A stretch of DNA of 64,000 bases from JBBDYH01 sp040901795 (lineage in GTDB: Bacteria; Planctomycetota; Planctomycetia; Pirellulales; JALHPA01): positions 1 to 64,000 of the forward strand of contig JBBDYH010000107.1 of NCBI GenBank assembly GCA_040901795.1, given 5' to 3'. This document shows positions 7,228 to 15,116 of the stretch, in pieces. The stretch's first letter is position 1. Each line of letters starts with the position of its first letter. The translations under genes were made by a program, and so were the position numbers. Under the pieces are notes generated by a model. It saw only the letters and a program-made list of their open reading frames with translations. It was not told the origin of the DNA and made no database searches.

Positions 7228-9684
7228 ATGCGACTCGCCGCTTTGGGATTGTTGACGATCATCGCGTTTGGTTCGGCCTTAGATTGGACTGAGCCAACGC
7301 ATTCACAACCGCCGGATGCCGCACCGCAACGCGGAGGCCAACCGGGGCAACCACCTGAGGGATTTCGGCCACCTCCTCCGCCGCTTGTTGAGGCCTTGGA
7401 TGTCAATCGCGACGGCGAACTGAGCGGCGACGAAATCAATGAAGCGAGCGACGCTCTTCTCAAGAGCTTCGACAAGGACAAGGATGGCCAACTGAGCGAA
7501 GCGGAGAGCGGCCCGGCGTTTGCCGTTCCGGGCTTTGGCGGGCGCGGGGGGCGTGGCGGGCGTGGAGGCCCGGGTGGTCGTGGCGGGCCCGGCGGTTTTG
7601 GACGCCAACCGCAGAAGGTGCTCGAACGTTTTGATGCCAACAAGGACGGCGCGCTGAGCGGTGAAGAACGCGTGAAAGCACGCGCGTTTGCTAAGGAAAA
7701 CCGCCCGGCAGGGGGAATGTTTGGGCGTGGGCCCGGCGGGCGTGGGGGCGAAGGGAATAACGCCGTTCGACAACCCGGTCAGCGACTCTCGCCGGATGAG
7801 GTGGCGAAGTACCCCGAGGCGACGCTGTATGACGGCCGCGTGCTGAGAACGCTGTTCTTTGAGTTTGAGAATAAGGACTGGGAAGAAGAGCTGGAGGATT
7901 TTCACAACACCGACGTTGAAGTACCGGCCAAATTGATCGTGGACGGAAAGTCTTACGACAACGTCGGCGTGCGCTTCCGCGGCAGTTCGTCCTACGGCGG
8001 CGTGCCGCGCGGGCAAAAGCGGTCGCTGAACGTGACGATGGATTTAGTCGACAAGAAGCAGAACCTGTTGGGGCACGAGACGCTCAACCTGCTGAACTCG
8101 CACACCGATCCGTCGTTCTTGCGGACGGTTCTGTATAACCAGATCGCGCGGCACTACGTCCCGGCGCCCGAGGCGAACCTGGTGCGCGTGGTGATCAACG
8201 GCGAGAGCTGGGGCATTTATGTGAATGAGGAGCAGTTCAACAAGGACTTTGTCGAGAAATGGTTCGGTAACGGGGACGGACCGCGGTGGAAGGTGCCGCC
8301 AGACTTCAGCGGCGCGGCGGCGCTGGTCTATCATGGCGACAACATCGAGGATTATCGCGGCCGATATGAAATCAAAGCCAAGAACGAAGAGCAGGCCTGG
8401 CGCGATCTGATCGAGCTGTGCAAGAAGCTGAAAGAGACGCCCGACGACCGGCTCGAAGAGGAGCTCGGCAAGGTGTTGGATATCGACGGGGCGTTATGGT
8501 TTTTGGCGCTCGACAACGTGCTGATCGACGAGGACGGCTATTACAGCCGCGGCAGCGATTACACACTCTACCAGGACCCGAAGGACAAGCGTTTTCATAT
8601 TCTGCCGCGGGACAGCAACGAGACCTTCCGCTATCACGGCGGCGGACCGGGGGGCGGTGGTCGCGGCGGACCGGGAGGCGGACGTGGTTTCCGCGGAGGT
8701 CCGGGGGATGGTCGTGGCGGTGATGGCCCGGCGGTGGATCGGCCGGAGCGCTCAGGAGAGGCACGTGAACAACGACCGGACGAGACGCCCGCCCGTCGTG
8801 GGGGACCGGACGTGATTGTGCGCGGGCCGGGCGGCGGACCTGCTGAAGCCCGCGGCGCCACGCAGGATCCGCTCGCGCAAATCGACGCCGAGAATCGGCC
8901 GCTGGTTCGGAGGCTGTTATCGAACGAGCGTCTGCGAGCCCGATATCTCGCGCACGTGCGCACCATCGTCGACGAGTGGCTGAATTGGGAAAAGTTCGGG
9001 CCAATCTTTGAGGACTATCGGGCGCTCATTGCCGAAGACGTGATGCGCGACACGCGCAATCTTGCGACGTTCGCCGACTTTTTCGACGCGGATGTTGCCG
9101 GGGCGGCCGGCGGTGGCCCGTTTGGCGGTCCGCCCGGTCTGAAGCGGTGGGTTGAGGAGCGTCGCGCGTATCTGCTGAAGCATCCCGAGCTGGGCAAAGT
9201 GGCGCCTCAACCTCCGGTAACGCCGGCGCCCGCGAGCCTTCCGACGGTGGCAATCAATGAAGTGATGGCCGCCAACAATCGCACGATCAAAGATCCCGAA
9301 GGCAGATTCGCCGACTGGATTGAGCTGGTGAACAACGGCAAAGAAGAGGTGGATTTGTCAGGACTGCGTTTGAGCGACGACAAGTCGAAGCCGCGGAAGT
9401 GGAAGTTTCCCGACGGGACCAAACTGGCGGCCGGCGAATACTTGATCGTCTGGGCCGATGAGGGAGGCAAGGCGAAGCCGAATTTGCACGCTAACTTCAA
9501 GTTGGCCAAGTCAGGCGAGACGGTGTTATTGCTTGACCGCGATGATCGTGGCAATGCGCTGATCGACAGCTTGGAGTTTGGCGAACAAAGAGCGGATATC
9601 GCGTTTGGACGATCTCCCGACGGGCACGGAAAGTGGCAGCTCTTGCCGCCGACGCCCGGCACGCCGAATGTCGGAGCGAAGTAA
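7228..9684 (+). CDS. Secreted EF-hand / CotH kinase / lamin-tail protein
   Basis: 818 residues. Start chosen at 7228 because GAAGAGG precedes it and MRLAALGLLTIIAFGSAL is a signal peptide; an earlier in-frame ATG at 7150 lies inside the VTC gene. EF-hand loops are near residues 58 (DVNRDGELSGDE), 82 (DKDKDGQLSEAE) and 135 (DANKDGALSGEE), separated by Gly/Arg-rich linkers. The CotH kinase domain spans about 200-600: VGVRFRGSSSYGG, ETLNLLNSHTDPSFLRTVLY, VVINGESWGIYVNEEQF, LDNVLIDEDGYY and the metal-binding PRD of ILPRDSNETF, interrupted by another Gly-Arg-rich insert (about 470-550). A lamin-tail domain (TVAINEVMAANN ... FADWIELVNN) ends the protein. In Bacillus CotH is an atypical spore-coat protein kinase. 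Here it likely phosphorylates exported proteins in a calcium-dependent manner (inference). Confidence 0.88.
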   Translation: MRLAALGLLTIIAFGSALDWTEPTHSQPPDAAPQRGGQPGQPPEGFRPPPPPLVEALDVNRDGELSGDEINEASDALLKSFDKDKDGQLSEAESGPAFAVPGFGGRGGRGGRGGPGGRGGPGGFGRQPQKVLERFDANKDGALSGEERVKARAFAKENRPAGGMFGRGPGGRGGEGNNAVRQPGQRLSPDEVAKYPEATLYDGRVLRTLFFEFENKDWEEELEDFHNTDVEVPAKLIVDGKSYDNVGVRFRGSSSYGGVPRGQKRSLNVTMDLVDKKQNLLGHETLNLLNSHTDPSFLRTVLYNQIARHYVPAPEANLVRVVINGESWGIYVNEEQFNKDFVEKWFGNGDGPRWKVPPDFSGAAALVYHGDNIEDYRGRYEIKAKNEEQAWRDLIELCKKLKETPDDRLEEELGKVLDIDGALWFLALDNVLIDEDGYYSRGSDYTLYQDPKDKRFHILPRDSNETFRYHGGGPGGGGRGGPGGGRGFRGGPGDGRGGDGPAVDRPERSGEAREQRPDETPARRGGPDVIVRGPGGGPAEARGATQDPLAQIDAENRPLVRRLLSNERLRARYLAHVRTIVDEWLNWEKFGPIFEDYRALIAEDVMRDTRNLATFADFFDADVAGAAGGGPFGGPPGLKRWVEERRAYLLKHPELGKVAPQPPVTPAPASLPTVAINEVMAANNRTIKDPEGRFADWIELVNNGKEEVDLSGLRLSDDKSKPRKWKFPDGTKLAAGEYLIVWADEGGKAKPNLHANFKLAKSGETVLLLDRDDRGNALIDSLEFGEQRADIAFGRSPDGHGKWQLLPPTPGTPNVGAK

Positions 9685-9706
9685 TCGTAACGCCAGGATT
9701 TTACTC

Positions 9707-10333
9707 ATGAACTTCACAAATCGTCGGTCGTTTACACGCGTACTTGCGGCAGTGGCTCTGACTCTGCTCGCGACCTCGTTGTTCGGTCAGGAGCAGGCAC
9801 CTGCTCGACCGGCCGAGGGCGGGCGAGGCGACGACGGCCCGAGGTTCATTCGGTTTGGGCCGCCTGGGGCGGCGCTGCGAGAGGCGCTCGATAAGGATAA
9901 GGACGGCAAGATTTCGGCCGACGAGCTGAAACGAGCCAGCGAGTCGCTCGTAGCGCTCGACAAAAACAAGGACGGCAAACTCGACGCTGAGGAGATTGGC
10001 TGGCCGCCGCAGTTCGGCGGTTTCGCGGGACGGGAGCGAGGTCGCGGCGGCCCCGGCTTCGGCGGGCCTGGCGGCTTCGGTCGCGGTGGCCGGGGCGGCG
10101 CACCGGTCGACTTCGGCAAGCGAATCATGAACCGCGACGCCAATAGCGACGGCCGAGTAACCGCCGACGAACTACCCCGCTCGCTATGGCGCGTCGTTGA
10201 GATCGCCGACGAAAACAAAGACGACGGGATAGACCAGTCCGAGGCGAACAAGATGGCAAAAAAAATTGCAGCGGGCGGACGCCGCGAGACGTCGACTGAA
10301 CCGCCAGCCGAGCGAGAAGGCAAACAACGGTAA
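9707..10333 (+). CDS. Small secreted EF-hand protein
   Basis: 208 residues, signal peptide RVLAAVALTLLATSLFG then QEQ. Four EF-hand-like loops: DKDKDGKISADE, DKNKDGKLDAEE, DANSDGRVTADE and the degenerate DENKDDGIDQSE. A Gly-Arg-rich linker separates pairs one/two and three/four, the same composition as in the CotH protein upstream. It starts 22 bp after the CotH stop, so it is probably co-transcribed. It may bind Ca2+ in the periplasm or be a substrate or partner of the kinase; the latter is only inferred. An in-frame ATG at 9578 inside the CotH gene is rejected as start because it would precede the signal peptide by 43 residues. Confidence 0.82.
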   Translation: MNFTNRRSFTRVLAAVALTLLATSLFGQEQAPARPAEGGRGDDGPRFIRFGPPGAALREALDKDKDGKISADELKRASESLVALDKNKDGKLDAEEIGWPPQFGGFAGRERGRGGPGFGGPGGFGRGGRGGAPVDFGKRIMNRDANSDGRVTADELPRSLWRVVEIADENKDDGIDQSEANKMAKKIAAGGRRETSTEPPAEREGKQR

Positions 10334-10382
10334 GTCCGCGCACGCTTAGTGTAAGGACGCCGCAAGCCGATATTGAAGACCC

Positions 10383-10411
10383 TTGACGGCAGCTTCGACG
10401 AACGTTTGAAT
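10383..10411 (+). promoter_or_regulatory. Possible sigma-70-type promoter
   Basis: TTGACG (10383-10388), a 17-bp spacer and TTGAAT (10406-10411). It would start a transcript about 55 bp before the TTG-initiated gene at 10474. The -10 box is poor. Confidence 0.3.
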
Positions 10412-10473
10412 AATTTCCCGGCCAGGGTCTCGCCGCACTGCTCTAGTCGTTCCACCCGATCAGGAGTTGCAAG

Positions 10474-11751
10474 TTGAGTTTATCTGAATGGGCCGACTGG
10501 TGGGACGGCGAAAAAAAGAAGAGCGAAGAAATCCTCGGCCAATGGGTCGAAGAGAACCCGCAGTGGTGGGCGATCGGCATCGCCACCGCGGTCGCAACAT
10601 CGATGGACCTTGGCGCCGGCATGGTCGATGTGCTGCGCCTGGGCCAAGGCGCGGCTGAAGGCGGCTGGCAGGGTTATGGCAAGGACGCCTTGCGGCTGCT
10701 GGTCATCCTTGGCCCGCTTGGCAAGGCGGGCGGAATGTTATCCCGCTTTGCCCATACCGGCAGGCTTCGCTTCGCGGTGACGACTTCCGGCGTGACCGGC
10801 CCGTGTACTTTCACTGCGGCCAACAACGCCATGTCCATTTTGGGGGGCCGCGGCAAGAACCTGTTTCTTACGGCGCGCGAAGCGGCTGCCGCACTGGGCA
10901 GACCGCTACGCAGCGTAGCAATGCAAGGCAGCCTGTACAAACTGGCCGCCTGGATCGACGACCTTGTCCCGTTCATGAGCAGCCAAGGGGCGCGCATCAA
11001 ACTGGTCAGCACCGGCACCGTTCGAAATCTTCAGCAGGCGATCGACCTTGCCCGTCGCGAGAACGGCGTCGTCATCTTTGCGATCAAATACAAGTCGGTA
11101 ACCGATGAGGTGATCGAGCACAGCGTCATCGCGGTGCGCGACGCCTTGGGCCGCGTGCGGTTTGCCGACTATGGCGGCCGCTTCGTCAACAGCCTCGACG
11201 AGTTGGCCGTCAACTTGGGCTATGGCGCTCCCAACGCTCAGGGCATCAGCCTCATGACCGACGCGAGCAAGGCAGGCGCGGCGGTGGTTGAAGGCATGAA
11301 ACTCACCGGTCTACTGGAAAACGCAACCGCTGTAATGAAAGGCGCCCTGCTTGTCATCGAAGGCGTCACGGCGATCCAGACAGTCGAAGGCGTCGACATT
11401 GCTGTGCCGGTGACGGTTGCCGCGACGCCGGCGCCGGCCAAACAAGATCAGACGCCGCCGGATGTCGTCAAAGAGAGCTTCAACGCCTACAAGACCCGCC
11501 GCGCCGGCAAGCCGGTCGTGCGCTTGCCGCCCGTACGCATCACCGGCCGCGCCCCCCCGCGACCCGACTGGCTCACCGGCGTTCAATACCGTCTCAACGC
11601 CGCCGGGTTTGGCGCGGGACCGGTCGACGGGATTCTTGGGCGTCGCACCGATCGGGCCATTCGCACGTTTCAGAAGGCTTACGGTCTGAAGGTCGACGGA
11701 ATGCCAGGGCCCAAAACGCAAGCAAAGCTCGTCGAAGTCTGCGGCTACTAA
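10474..11751 (+). CDS. Papain/C39-like domain protein with C-terminal peptidoglycan-binding domain (effector candidate)
   Basis: 425 residues beginning at TTG, supported by AGGAG seven to eight bases upstream; no ATG in frame gives the Trp-rich N-terminus MSLSEWADWWDGE. Residues 1-90 are helical with a hydrophobic segment but no signal peptide. Residues about 100-255 hold GPCTFTAANNAMSI (Cys111), VIEHSVIAV (His216) and VRFADYGG (Asp232); the Cys-helix start, the His-strand and an Asp 16 residues later match papain/C39-type cysteine peptidases and papain-fold toxin domains. Residues about 371-423 are a PG_binding_1 domain (LNAAGFGAGPVDGILGRRTD, AIRTFQKAYGLKVDG). The gene stands alone. Family assignment of the middle domain is by pattern only; it might be a transglutaminase-like or deamidase fold. 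Confidence 0.6.
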   Translation: MSLSEWADWWDGEKKKSEEILGQWVEENPQWWAIGIATAVATSMDLGAGMVDVLRLGQGAAEGGWQGYGKDALRLLVILGPLGKAGGMLSRFAHTGRLRFAVTTSGVTGPCTFTAANNAMSILGGRGKNLFLTAREAAAALGRPLRSVAMQGSLYKLAAWIDDLVPFMSSQGARIKLVSTGTVRNLQQAIDLARRENGVVIFAIKYKSVTDEVIEHSVIAVRDALGRVRFADYGGRFVNSLDELAVNLGYGAPNAQGISLMTDASKAGAAVVEGMKLTGLLENATAVMKGALLVIEGVTAIQTVEGVDIAVPVTVAATPAPAKQDQTPPDVVKESFNAYKTRRAGKPVVRLPPVRITGRAPPRPDWLTGVQYRLNAAGFGAGPVDGILGRRTDRAIRTFQKAYGLKVDGMPGPKTQAKLVEVCGY

Positions 11752-11924
11752 CGAACGCCGCCAACCGACTTATTTAGTGCGGATCGAGGATGACATCCCA
11801 ATGCGTCACGCTGTCTGAAGCGATGAACCCTCCGCCACGCTTCACCTTCCTTTAATGTTTTGGCTGCCACAATGGCTGTTGGGCAGCTCAACATGATCGC
11901 GCGAAGGAAGGCATCTCGATAAGC

Positions 11925-12548
11925 ATGGTTTATTTGCTCGCTCTCACCCTCTTGGGATCCGGCCCGCTGGATCGGACGTGGTCCTTCGACGGCGATTCCG
12001 TCGGCAAACCGCCGGCTGGTTTCTACTTCGACACAACGAACGACCGTCCGGACGGCAAGTGGCAGATCGTCGCCGACGAGGGTCGGCAGGTGCTCGCGCA
12101 ATTGGATAACCAGCGCGATCGGCATCGGCTGGCGCTGGCCGTTGTGAAGGACATCAATGAAAAGGACGTTCGCGTCTCGTGTAAGATCAAGGTGGTTTCG
12201 GGCGCGGTGGAGCAGTCGGCGGGGATCGTGTGGCGCTACCGGAACTCAGAGAATTACCTGGCGGCGCGGCTCGATCCGGTTGAAAAGAACGTGCGGTTGT
12301 ATCGCGTCGTGGACGGACACCGCGTTAGTTTTGGCGGCGAGGATCGCAAGAAGCTCGAGATTAATCGCTGGCACACGCTCCGCATTGAGCATCGCCGCGG
12401 CCTGGTGAAGGTCTATCTGGACGACGAGATGCTGTTTGACGAGCGGGACCGCCATTTCACCCGGGCAGGTAAGATCGGACTGTGGACGAAAGGGGACACG
12501 ATCGTTTACTTTGATGATCTGCGTGTTCAAGAGTTGGATGATGATTGA
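11925..12548 (+). CDS. LamG/concanavalin-like (DUF1080-type) secreted protein
   Basis: 207 residues. A short hydrophobic start (MVYLLALTLLGSG) may be a minimal signal peptide. The rest has the strand pattern of the 3-keto-disaccharide hydrolase/DUF1080 jelly roll: WSFDGDSVGKPPAGF, WQIVADEG, VRVSCKIKVVSGAVEQSAGIVWRY, NYLAARLDPVEKNVRLYRV, NRWHTLRIEHRRGLVKVYLDDE and GKIGLWTKGDTIVYFDDLRV. Planctomycetes have many such domains, usually with polysaccharide roles. No partner gene adjoins it and the catalytic status is unknown. GAAGGAAG lies 14 bases before the ATG. Confidence 0.65.
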   Translation: MVYLLALTLLGSGPLDRTWSFDGDSVGKPPAGFYFDTTNDRPDGKWQIVADEGRQVLAQLDNQRDRHRLALAVVKDINEKDVRVSCKIKVVSGAVEQSAGIVWRYRNSENYLAARLDPVEKNVRLYRVVDGHRVSFGGEDRKKLEINRWHTLRIEHRRGLVKVYLDDEMLFDERDRHFTRAGKIGLWTKGDTIVYFDDLRVQELDDD

Positions 12549-12572
12549 TCCCGGTCCACAGTCGAGATGATC

Positions 12573-12638
12573 CGTAGGGTGGGCCGCGACCAGGCACCAG
12601 GCTGAACCTGTTGCCTGGTGCCCGGCGAGGCCCACGCG
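12573..12638. repeat. Nested palindromic repeat
   Basis: Outer arms GTGGGCC / GGCCCAC enclose inner arms CACCAGGC / GCCTGGTG. It fills most of the gap between the LamG-like gene and the response regulator and could act as a terminator or mRNA-stabilising hairpin. Confidence 0.6.
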
Positions 12639-12652
12639 TTGACTCGCCCGAC

Positions 12653-13303
12653 ATGAAAATTCTCTTGGTGGAAGACGAGGAGGACCTGCTGCAAGTCATC
12701 GGGACGGCGTTGCGCGAAAGCGGCTTCTCGGTCGATCTGGCCGCGGACGGCGAGACGGGCCTGGCAAAGGGCGAGAGCGAAGATTATGACGCGATCGTAT
12801 TGGACATCATGTTGCCGCGTCTGGATGGCTGGGCCGTCTTGAGTGAACTGCGCAAGACGAAAACGACGCCGGTGCTGCTCCTGACCGCGCGCGACGCCGT
12901 GACCGACCGTGTGGAAGGGCTCAATCGGGGGGCCGACGATTACCTCACCAAGCCATTCGATCTGGATGAGCTCATCGCGCGACTCCGTGCGCTGATCCGG
13001 CGATCCGTCGGTTCGCCATCGCCGATCGTGACTCTCGGGACTGTCGAGATCGACACCGCGGCCCGGACCGTGACCAAAGATGGTCAACCGGTCGAGCTGT
13101 CCGCGAAGGAATATGCGCTGTTGGAGCTATTAGCTCTTCATCGCGGCCGGCTGGTGACGCGAACGATGATCTACGAACACATCTACGGTGAAGAAGACGA
13201 TACCCTTTCGAACGTCGTGGATGTGTACGTATCGAACCTGCGGCGCAAGTTGGGGGGCGAGTTGATTGAGACGAGGCGCGGACAAGGATACATTATCCGG
13301 TAA
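12653..13303 (+). CDS. OmpR-family response regulator
   Basis: 216 residues. Receiver domain: MKILLVEDEED (acidic pocket), phospho-acceptor Asp about residue 51 in DAIVLDIMLPRLDGW, LLLTARD with the switch Thr, and Lys about 101 in YLTKPFD. The C-terminal winged helix includes LSAKEYALLELLALHRGRLVTR and SNVVDVYVSNLRRKLGG, RRGQGYIIR. The ATG at 12653 is chosen because the canonical receiver start follows directly. Closest in style to CusR/CopR/QseB-type regulators. Its kinase follows after a 206-bp repeat-filled gap. Stimulus unknown. Confidence 0.93.
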   Translation: MKILLVEDEEDLLQVIGTALRESGFSVDLAADGETGLAKGESEDYDAIVLDIMLPRLDGWAVLSELRKTKTTPVLLLTARDAVTDRVEGLNRGADDYLTKPFDLDELIARLRALIRRSVGSPSPIVTLGTVEIDTAARTVTKDGQPVELSAKEYALLELLALHRGRLVTRTMIYEHIYGEEDDTLSNVVDVYVSNLRRKLGGELIETRRGQGYIIR

Positions 13304-13499
13304 ATGACGAATGACGAAGTCCGAATGACGAAACAATGACGAAGTCCGAATCACGAACGATTGAAGAAATGTCCAATGCCAAATGACCAATGACCAAGGG
13401 AGTGCGCGAGTCTGGGCGACATTATTTGGTCATTGGTCATTGGTCATTGGACATTCGTCATTCGGATTTGTTTCGTCATTCGGACTTCGTCATTCGGGC
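13304..13499. repeat. Period-7 repeats forming a long imperfect inverted repeat
   Basis: The left half (about 13304-13399) repeats heptamers such as GAATGAC, CGAATGA and CCAATGA. The right half (about 13424-13498) repeats their complements (TTGGTCA three times, then TTCGTCA/TTCGGAC blocks). The order of blocks mirrors, so the halves can fold on one another. It lies between response regulator and kinase genes, whose expression it may uncouple. Confidence 0.8.
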
Positions 13500-13509
13500 T
13501 TTTCTTACC

Positions 13510-14853
13510 ATGCCCTTCGGCTCATTGCGCTTAAAGCTGCTGATCTGGTACGCAGCCGCACTGTTGGCGGTCACCGCCGCGTTTGGCAGCCTGCTCTATT
13601 TGGATTTTCGCCGCTCCTTGTACGACGAAGTCGATGGGCGGCTGTCGCGGCAGGCCACCGCGCTGGCCGGATCGATTCAGCCTGAGTCGGAGCGATCGTT
13701 CTACGTGGAGCTGGCCGCGGAGCAGGTGGCATACTTCGATCAAGATGGAGAGAGCGCCCCCTATTACGCAATTTGGGACCGCGCGGGCCAATTGGTCGAT
13801 CAGTCGCATCCCGCGCTAGCGATTCCTGTTCCTGCGGCCCCGGGAGCCTGGCAGCGCGGTGATGGCCGCGAACATGCGCTGCAAGGTCCGGCCGGTTCGC
13901 TCGTGCTCGTGGGTCAGGGAACGCATGAGGAGAGCCGCCGCCTGGCGCGGCTGTTGGCCATTATCCTTGTGGTCGGCAGCGCCGTGTTGGTTCTGACGCT
14001 TGCCGCGGGTTGGTTTCTTACGGGACGCGCGCTGGCACCCATCAAGCGGATCAGCGAAGCGGCGGCCACCGTCTCGGCGTCGAACCTGGCGGCGCGGATC
14101 GACGTTGCCGAAATGGAGACCGAGCTCGGCGAGCTGGCTACCACGATTAACTCCACGTTTGACCGGTTGCAGGGCGCGTTTGATCAACAGACGCAATTCA
14201 CGGCCGACGCCTCGCACGAGCTGCGCACACCGCTGTCGATTGTCTTGGCGCAGGCCGACTTGACGTTGAAGAGAGTCCGGAGTGTGCCTGAGTATCGCGA
14301 CGCCCTGGAAACGATCCGCCGCTCGGCGCGCCGGATGAAATCGGTCGTGGAGGGATTGCTGGTTTTAGCGCGTGCCGACACGGGCGCGCTTGCGCTGGTG
14401 AAGGAGGAAATGGATCTGGCCCCAGCGGTAGACGACGCTTGCCGGCTGCTGACTCCCTTGGCGGCGGAACGCGGCGTGCAGCTCGAAATGCGGCTCGAGC
14501 CGTTTTCGGCATGGGTCGATCGAGAACGCTTTGCAGAACTGGTGGCGAACCTGGTCGGCAACGCGATCCGCTACAACCGCGAAGGGGGGCGCGTCGAGGT
14601 GCGCTTGCGTCGACAAAACGGCGAAGCGCTCCTGGAGGTTGCCGACACCGGCATCGGCATTCCTGAGGACGAGTTGCCGCACATCTTTGAGCGATTCTAT
14701 CGCGTCGACAAAGCGCGCTCCCGCGCCCTAGGAGGCAGTGGCCTGGGCCTGGCCATTACCAAGTGGGTGGTCGAGGCGCATGGGGGTAAAATCACGGTCG
14801 CCAGCAAGGTCGGCGCGGGAACCACGTTTGTCGTGGTGCTGCCGCGGGGATAA
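13510..14853 (+). CDS. Sensor histidine kinase
   Basis: 447 residues from ATG 13510, where the first transmembrane helix begins almost at once (LKLLIWYAAALLAVTAAFGSL). A periplasmic sensor loop of about 125 residues is followed by a second helix (LAIILVVGSAVLVLTLAAGWF), a HAMP domain (LAPIKRISEAAATVSASNLAAR), the H box ASHELRTPLSIV (His about 236), N box NLVGNAIRYN, D box DTGIGIPEDE and G box GGSGLGLAI. An upstream in-frame ATG at 13390 would add 40 residues encoded by the period-7 repeat and is rejected. Architecture is CusS/QseC-like and pairs with the regulator just upstream. Confidence 0.92.
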   Translation: MPFGSLRLKLLIWYAAALLAVTAAFGSLLYLDFRRSLYDEVDGRLSRQATALAGSIQPESERSFYVELAAEQVAYFDQDGESAPYYAIWDRAGQLVDQSHPALAIPVPAAPGAWQRGDGREHALQGPAGSLVLVGQGTHEESRRLARLLAIILVVGSAVLVLTLAAGWFLTGRALAPIKRISEAAATVSASNLAARIDVAEMETELGELATTINSTFDRLQGAFDQQTQFTADASHELRTPLSIVLAQADLTLKRVRSVPEYRDALETIRRSARRMKSVVEGLLVLARADTGALALVKEEMDLAPAVDDACRLLTPLAAERGVQLEMRLEPFSAWVDRERFAELVANLVGNAIRYNREGGRVEVRLRRQNGEALLEVADTGIGIPEDELPHIFERFYRVDKARSRALGGSGLGLAITKWVVEAHGGKITVASKVGAGTTFVVVLPRG

Positions 14854-14883
14854 ACGTTCGACCGATTCCTTTCCGATTGCTGG

Positions 14884-14968
14884 ATGGCCAGGTGAAGGCG
14901 GGAATCACAGTCGCTAGCAAAAGTGGGAGTGGGAACCCCGTTTGCAGTGGCGTTGTCGCGAGTCTGAA
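14884..14968 (+). pseudogene. Decayed 3' fragment of a second histidine kinase
   Basis: About 85 bp, 30 bp after the kinase stop, reading QVKAGITVASKSGSG in frame, which aligns with AHGGKITVASKVGAG at the end of the intact kinase (14779-14853). Downstream of that the similarity fades with substitutions and frame shifts. It looks like the remnant of a tandem duplication whose body was deleted. Confidence 0.55.
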
Positions 14969-15116
14969 CCCATCAAAACGCCTTCATGTTCCCTTAAGGC
15001 GATTCATGGTAAGTTGTTGCGCCTGCCGATTGGTTAGGGCCGCGGGCGAGTACTCTACTAGCGCGACTCGCCTGCGGCTCCCCGCCAACACTGATGTCAC
15101 CCGCCAGGAGTAACTC

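Noticed and set aside
13390..13509. 40-residue N-terminal extension of the histidine kinase
   Set aside because: Encoded wholly by the period-7 repeat (HWSLDIRHSD-like text) and would precede the first membrane helix.
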